Origin: JBBSQE01 sp038258095
GTDB lineage: Bacteria; Actinomycetota; Thermoleophilia; Solirubrobacterales; 70-9
Direction: 5' to 3'
Assembly (NCBI GenBank): GCA_038258095.1
Contig: JBBSQE010000173.1
Location: forward strand, 1-6,442
DNA length: 6,442 nt
Shown: in pieces, positions 5,701-6,442 of the stretch
Layout: each line of letters starts with the position of its first letter
Position numbering within the stretch: position 1 is the stretch's first letter
Translations under genes and position numbers: made by a program
The notes under the pieces: generated by a model
The model's input: the letters and a program-made list of their open reading frames with translations, nothing else
What the model was told of the DNA's origin: nothing
Database searches by the model: none

Positions 5701-6442
5701 GGTCCTGGTCGCCGGAATGGCGGCGATGCTGATCTGCATCTTCCTCGGCCCCAAGTTCATCGAGTACCTCCGTCTGCGCGAGTTCGGCCAGCACATCCGC
5801 GCAGACGGCCCCGAGGAGCACCACGCCAAGGCCGGCACTCCGACGATGGGCGGCCTCATCATCTTCGCCTCGATCTGCGTTCCCTACCTCGTCCTCTCCG
5901 ACCGCGACGCTCAGAGCATGGCCGTGTTCGGCGTCGCGCTCGGCTGCGCGGCACTCGGCTTCACCGACGACTTCATCAAGATCGTCAAACGCCGCTCTCT
6001 CGGCCTCTCGGCCCGCTGGAAGCTCCTCGGCCAGCTGATCCTCGCCCTCATCCTTTGGTGGGTCGCTCGCCATTCCGTCGGCCTGGAGCCGATCCTCTTC
6101 TTCCGGATCGGCGACGCGACGATCGATCTCGGTCCCGTCCTCTACTTCGTCCTCGTCTTCTTCGTGATCGCCGGCACCTCGAACGGCGTCAACCTGACCG
6201 ACGGGCTCGACGGCCTCGCGGCCGGGTCCTGCGCGATCGTCCTCCTCGCCTACACCGCGATCACCTTCGTCACCCACGACCAGCAGAATCTCGCGCTGCT
6301 CTCCTCCTGCCTGGTCGGCGCCTGCGTCGGCTTCCTCTGGTTCAACGCCTTCCCGGCCTCGATCTTCATGGGGGACACCGGCTCCCTCGGATTGGGGGGC
6401 GCCATCGGCGCTCTCGCGGTCATGACCCAGACCGAGGTCCTA
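5693..6442 (+). CDS. mraY: Phospho-N-acetylmuramoyl-pentapeptide-transferase MraY, 3'-truncated
   Basis: MraY is the integral membrane enzyme that transfers phospho-MurNAc-pentapeptide from UDP to undecaprenyl phosphate, making lipid I on the inner face of the membrane. The frame is open from the ATG at 5693 to the window edge, giving 250 residues. The family has about 320-360, so the last 70-110 are missing. Hallmarks in order: HAKAGTPTMGG (44-54), the catalytic aspartate pair TDDFIKIVKRRSLGL (91-105), GTSNGVNLTDGLDGLAAG (161-178) and FMGDTGSLGLGG (225-236). Hydrophobic segments between them fit the polytopic fold, for example about 4-19, 52-68, 76-91, 111-125, 147-162, 179-195 and 205-222. 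The start overlaps the last 8 nt of murF (ATGGGTGA) with only a weak upstream purine signal, pointing to translational coupling. The next in-frame ATG at 5717 would cut into the first membrane segment, so 5693 is preferred. Confidence 0.96.
   Translation, partial: MGEVLVAGMAAMLICIFLGPKFIEYLRLREFGQHIRADGPEEHHAKAGTPTMGGLIIFASICVPYLVLSDRDAQSMAVFGVALGCAALGFTDDFIKIVKRRSLGLSARWKLLGQLILALILWWVARHSVGLEPILFFRIGDATIDLGPVLYFVLVFFVIAGTSNGVNLTDGLDGLAAGSCAIVLLAYTAITFVTHDQQNLALLSSCLVGACVGFLWFNAFPASIFMGDTGSLGLGGAIGALAVMTQTEVL

Noticed and set aside
5621..6277. 218-codon, very acidic open frame on the minus strand opposite mraY
   Set aside because: The Asp/Glu bias is the reverse complement of GTC/CTC/TTC-rich membrane-helix codons in mraY. 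The sense frame has all MraY hallmarks.
1..6442. A hidden novel system or mobile insertion
   Set aside because: Both strands were read: every base except 27 intergenic nt belongs to a recognised dcw gene, gene order is canonical, composition looks uniform, and there are no terminal repeats, integrase or foreign genes.

Overview
The window is a stretch of a classical division and cell wall (dcw) cluster. It holds six co-directional genes on the + strand in the canonical order rsmH (5'-truncated) - ftsL - ftsI - murE - murF - mraY (3'-truncated). Coding density is close to 100%. The only gaps are 8 nt (ftsL/ftsI) and 19 nt (ftsI/murE); the other three junctions overlap. No RNA gene, mobile element, CRISPR array or terminator was seen.

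The organism looks like a high-GC Gram-positive bacterium. The DNA is strongly G/C-rich with G/C at most third codon positions, GTG starts occur at ftsI and murE, and MurE carries the DNPR motif of meso-diaminopimelate-adding enzymes. RsmH has the Cys-rich insert (CVCPPELPVCVC) seen in many Gram-positive homologues. FtsI is a short class B PBP without PASTA repeats. An Actinomycetota member is most likely, and a deep lineage such as Thermoleophilia is plausible, but the lineage is inference and no marker here settles it.

Layout: 1-698 is the C-terminal three quarters of the 16S rRNA m4C1402 methyltransferase RsmH. 698-1177 encodes a small bitopic FtsL-like protein with an Ala/Pro/Arg-rich cytoplasmic tail, one membrane helix and a leucine-zipper-like coiled coil. 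1186-2838 encodes the septal transpeptidase FtsI. 2858-4318 (MurE) and 4315-5700 (MurF) are the two ATP-dependent ligases that add the third amino acid and then D-Ala-D-Ala to the UDP-MurNAc peptide. From 5693 to the window end is MraY, which transfers the finished phospho-MurNAc-pentapeptide to undecaprenyl phosphate.

Together the genes supply precursor synthesis (MurE, MurF, MraY) and septal cross-linking (FtsL, FtsI). They read as one operon with translational coupling. The one regulatory oddity is a TAGAAT -10-like hexamer placed just upstream of the GTG of murE, which would suit a leaderless internal promoter separating the division half from the precursor half. I found no sign of a novel accessory system. 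The findings are modest refinements of a well-known locus.
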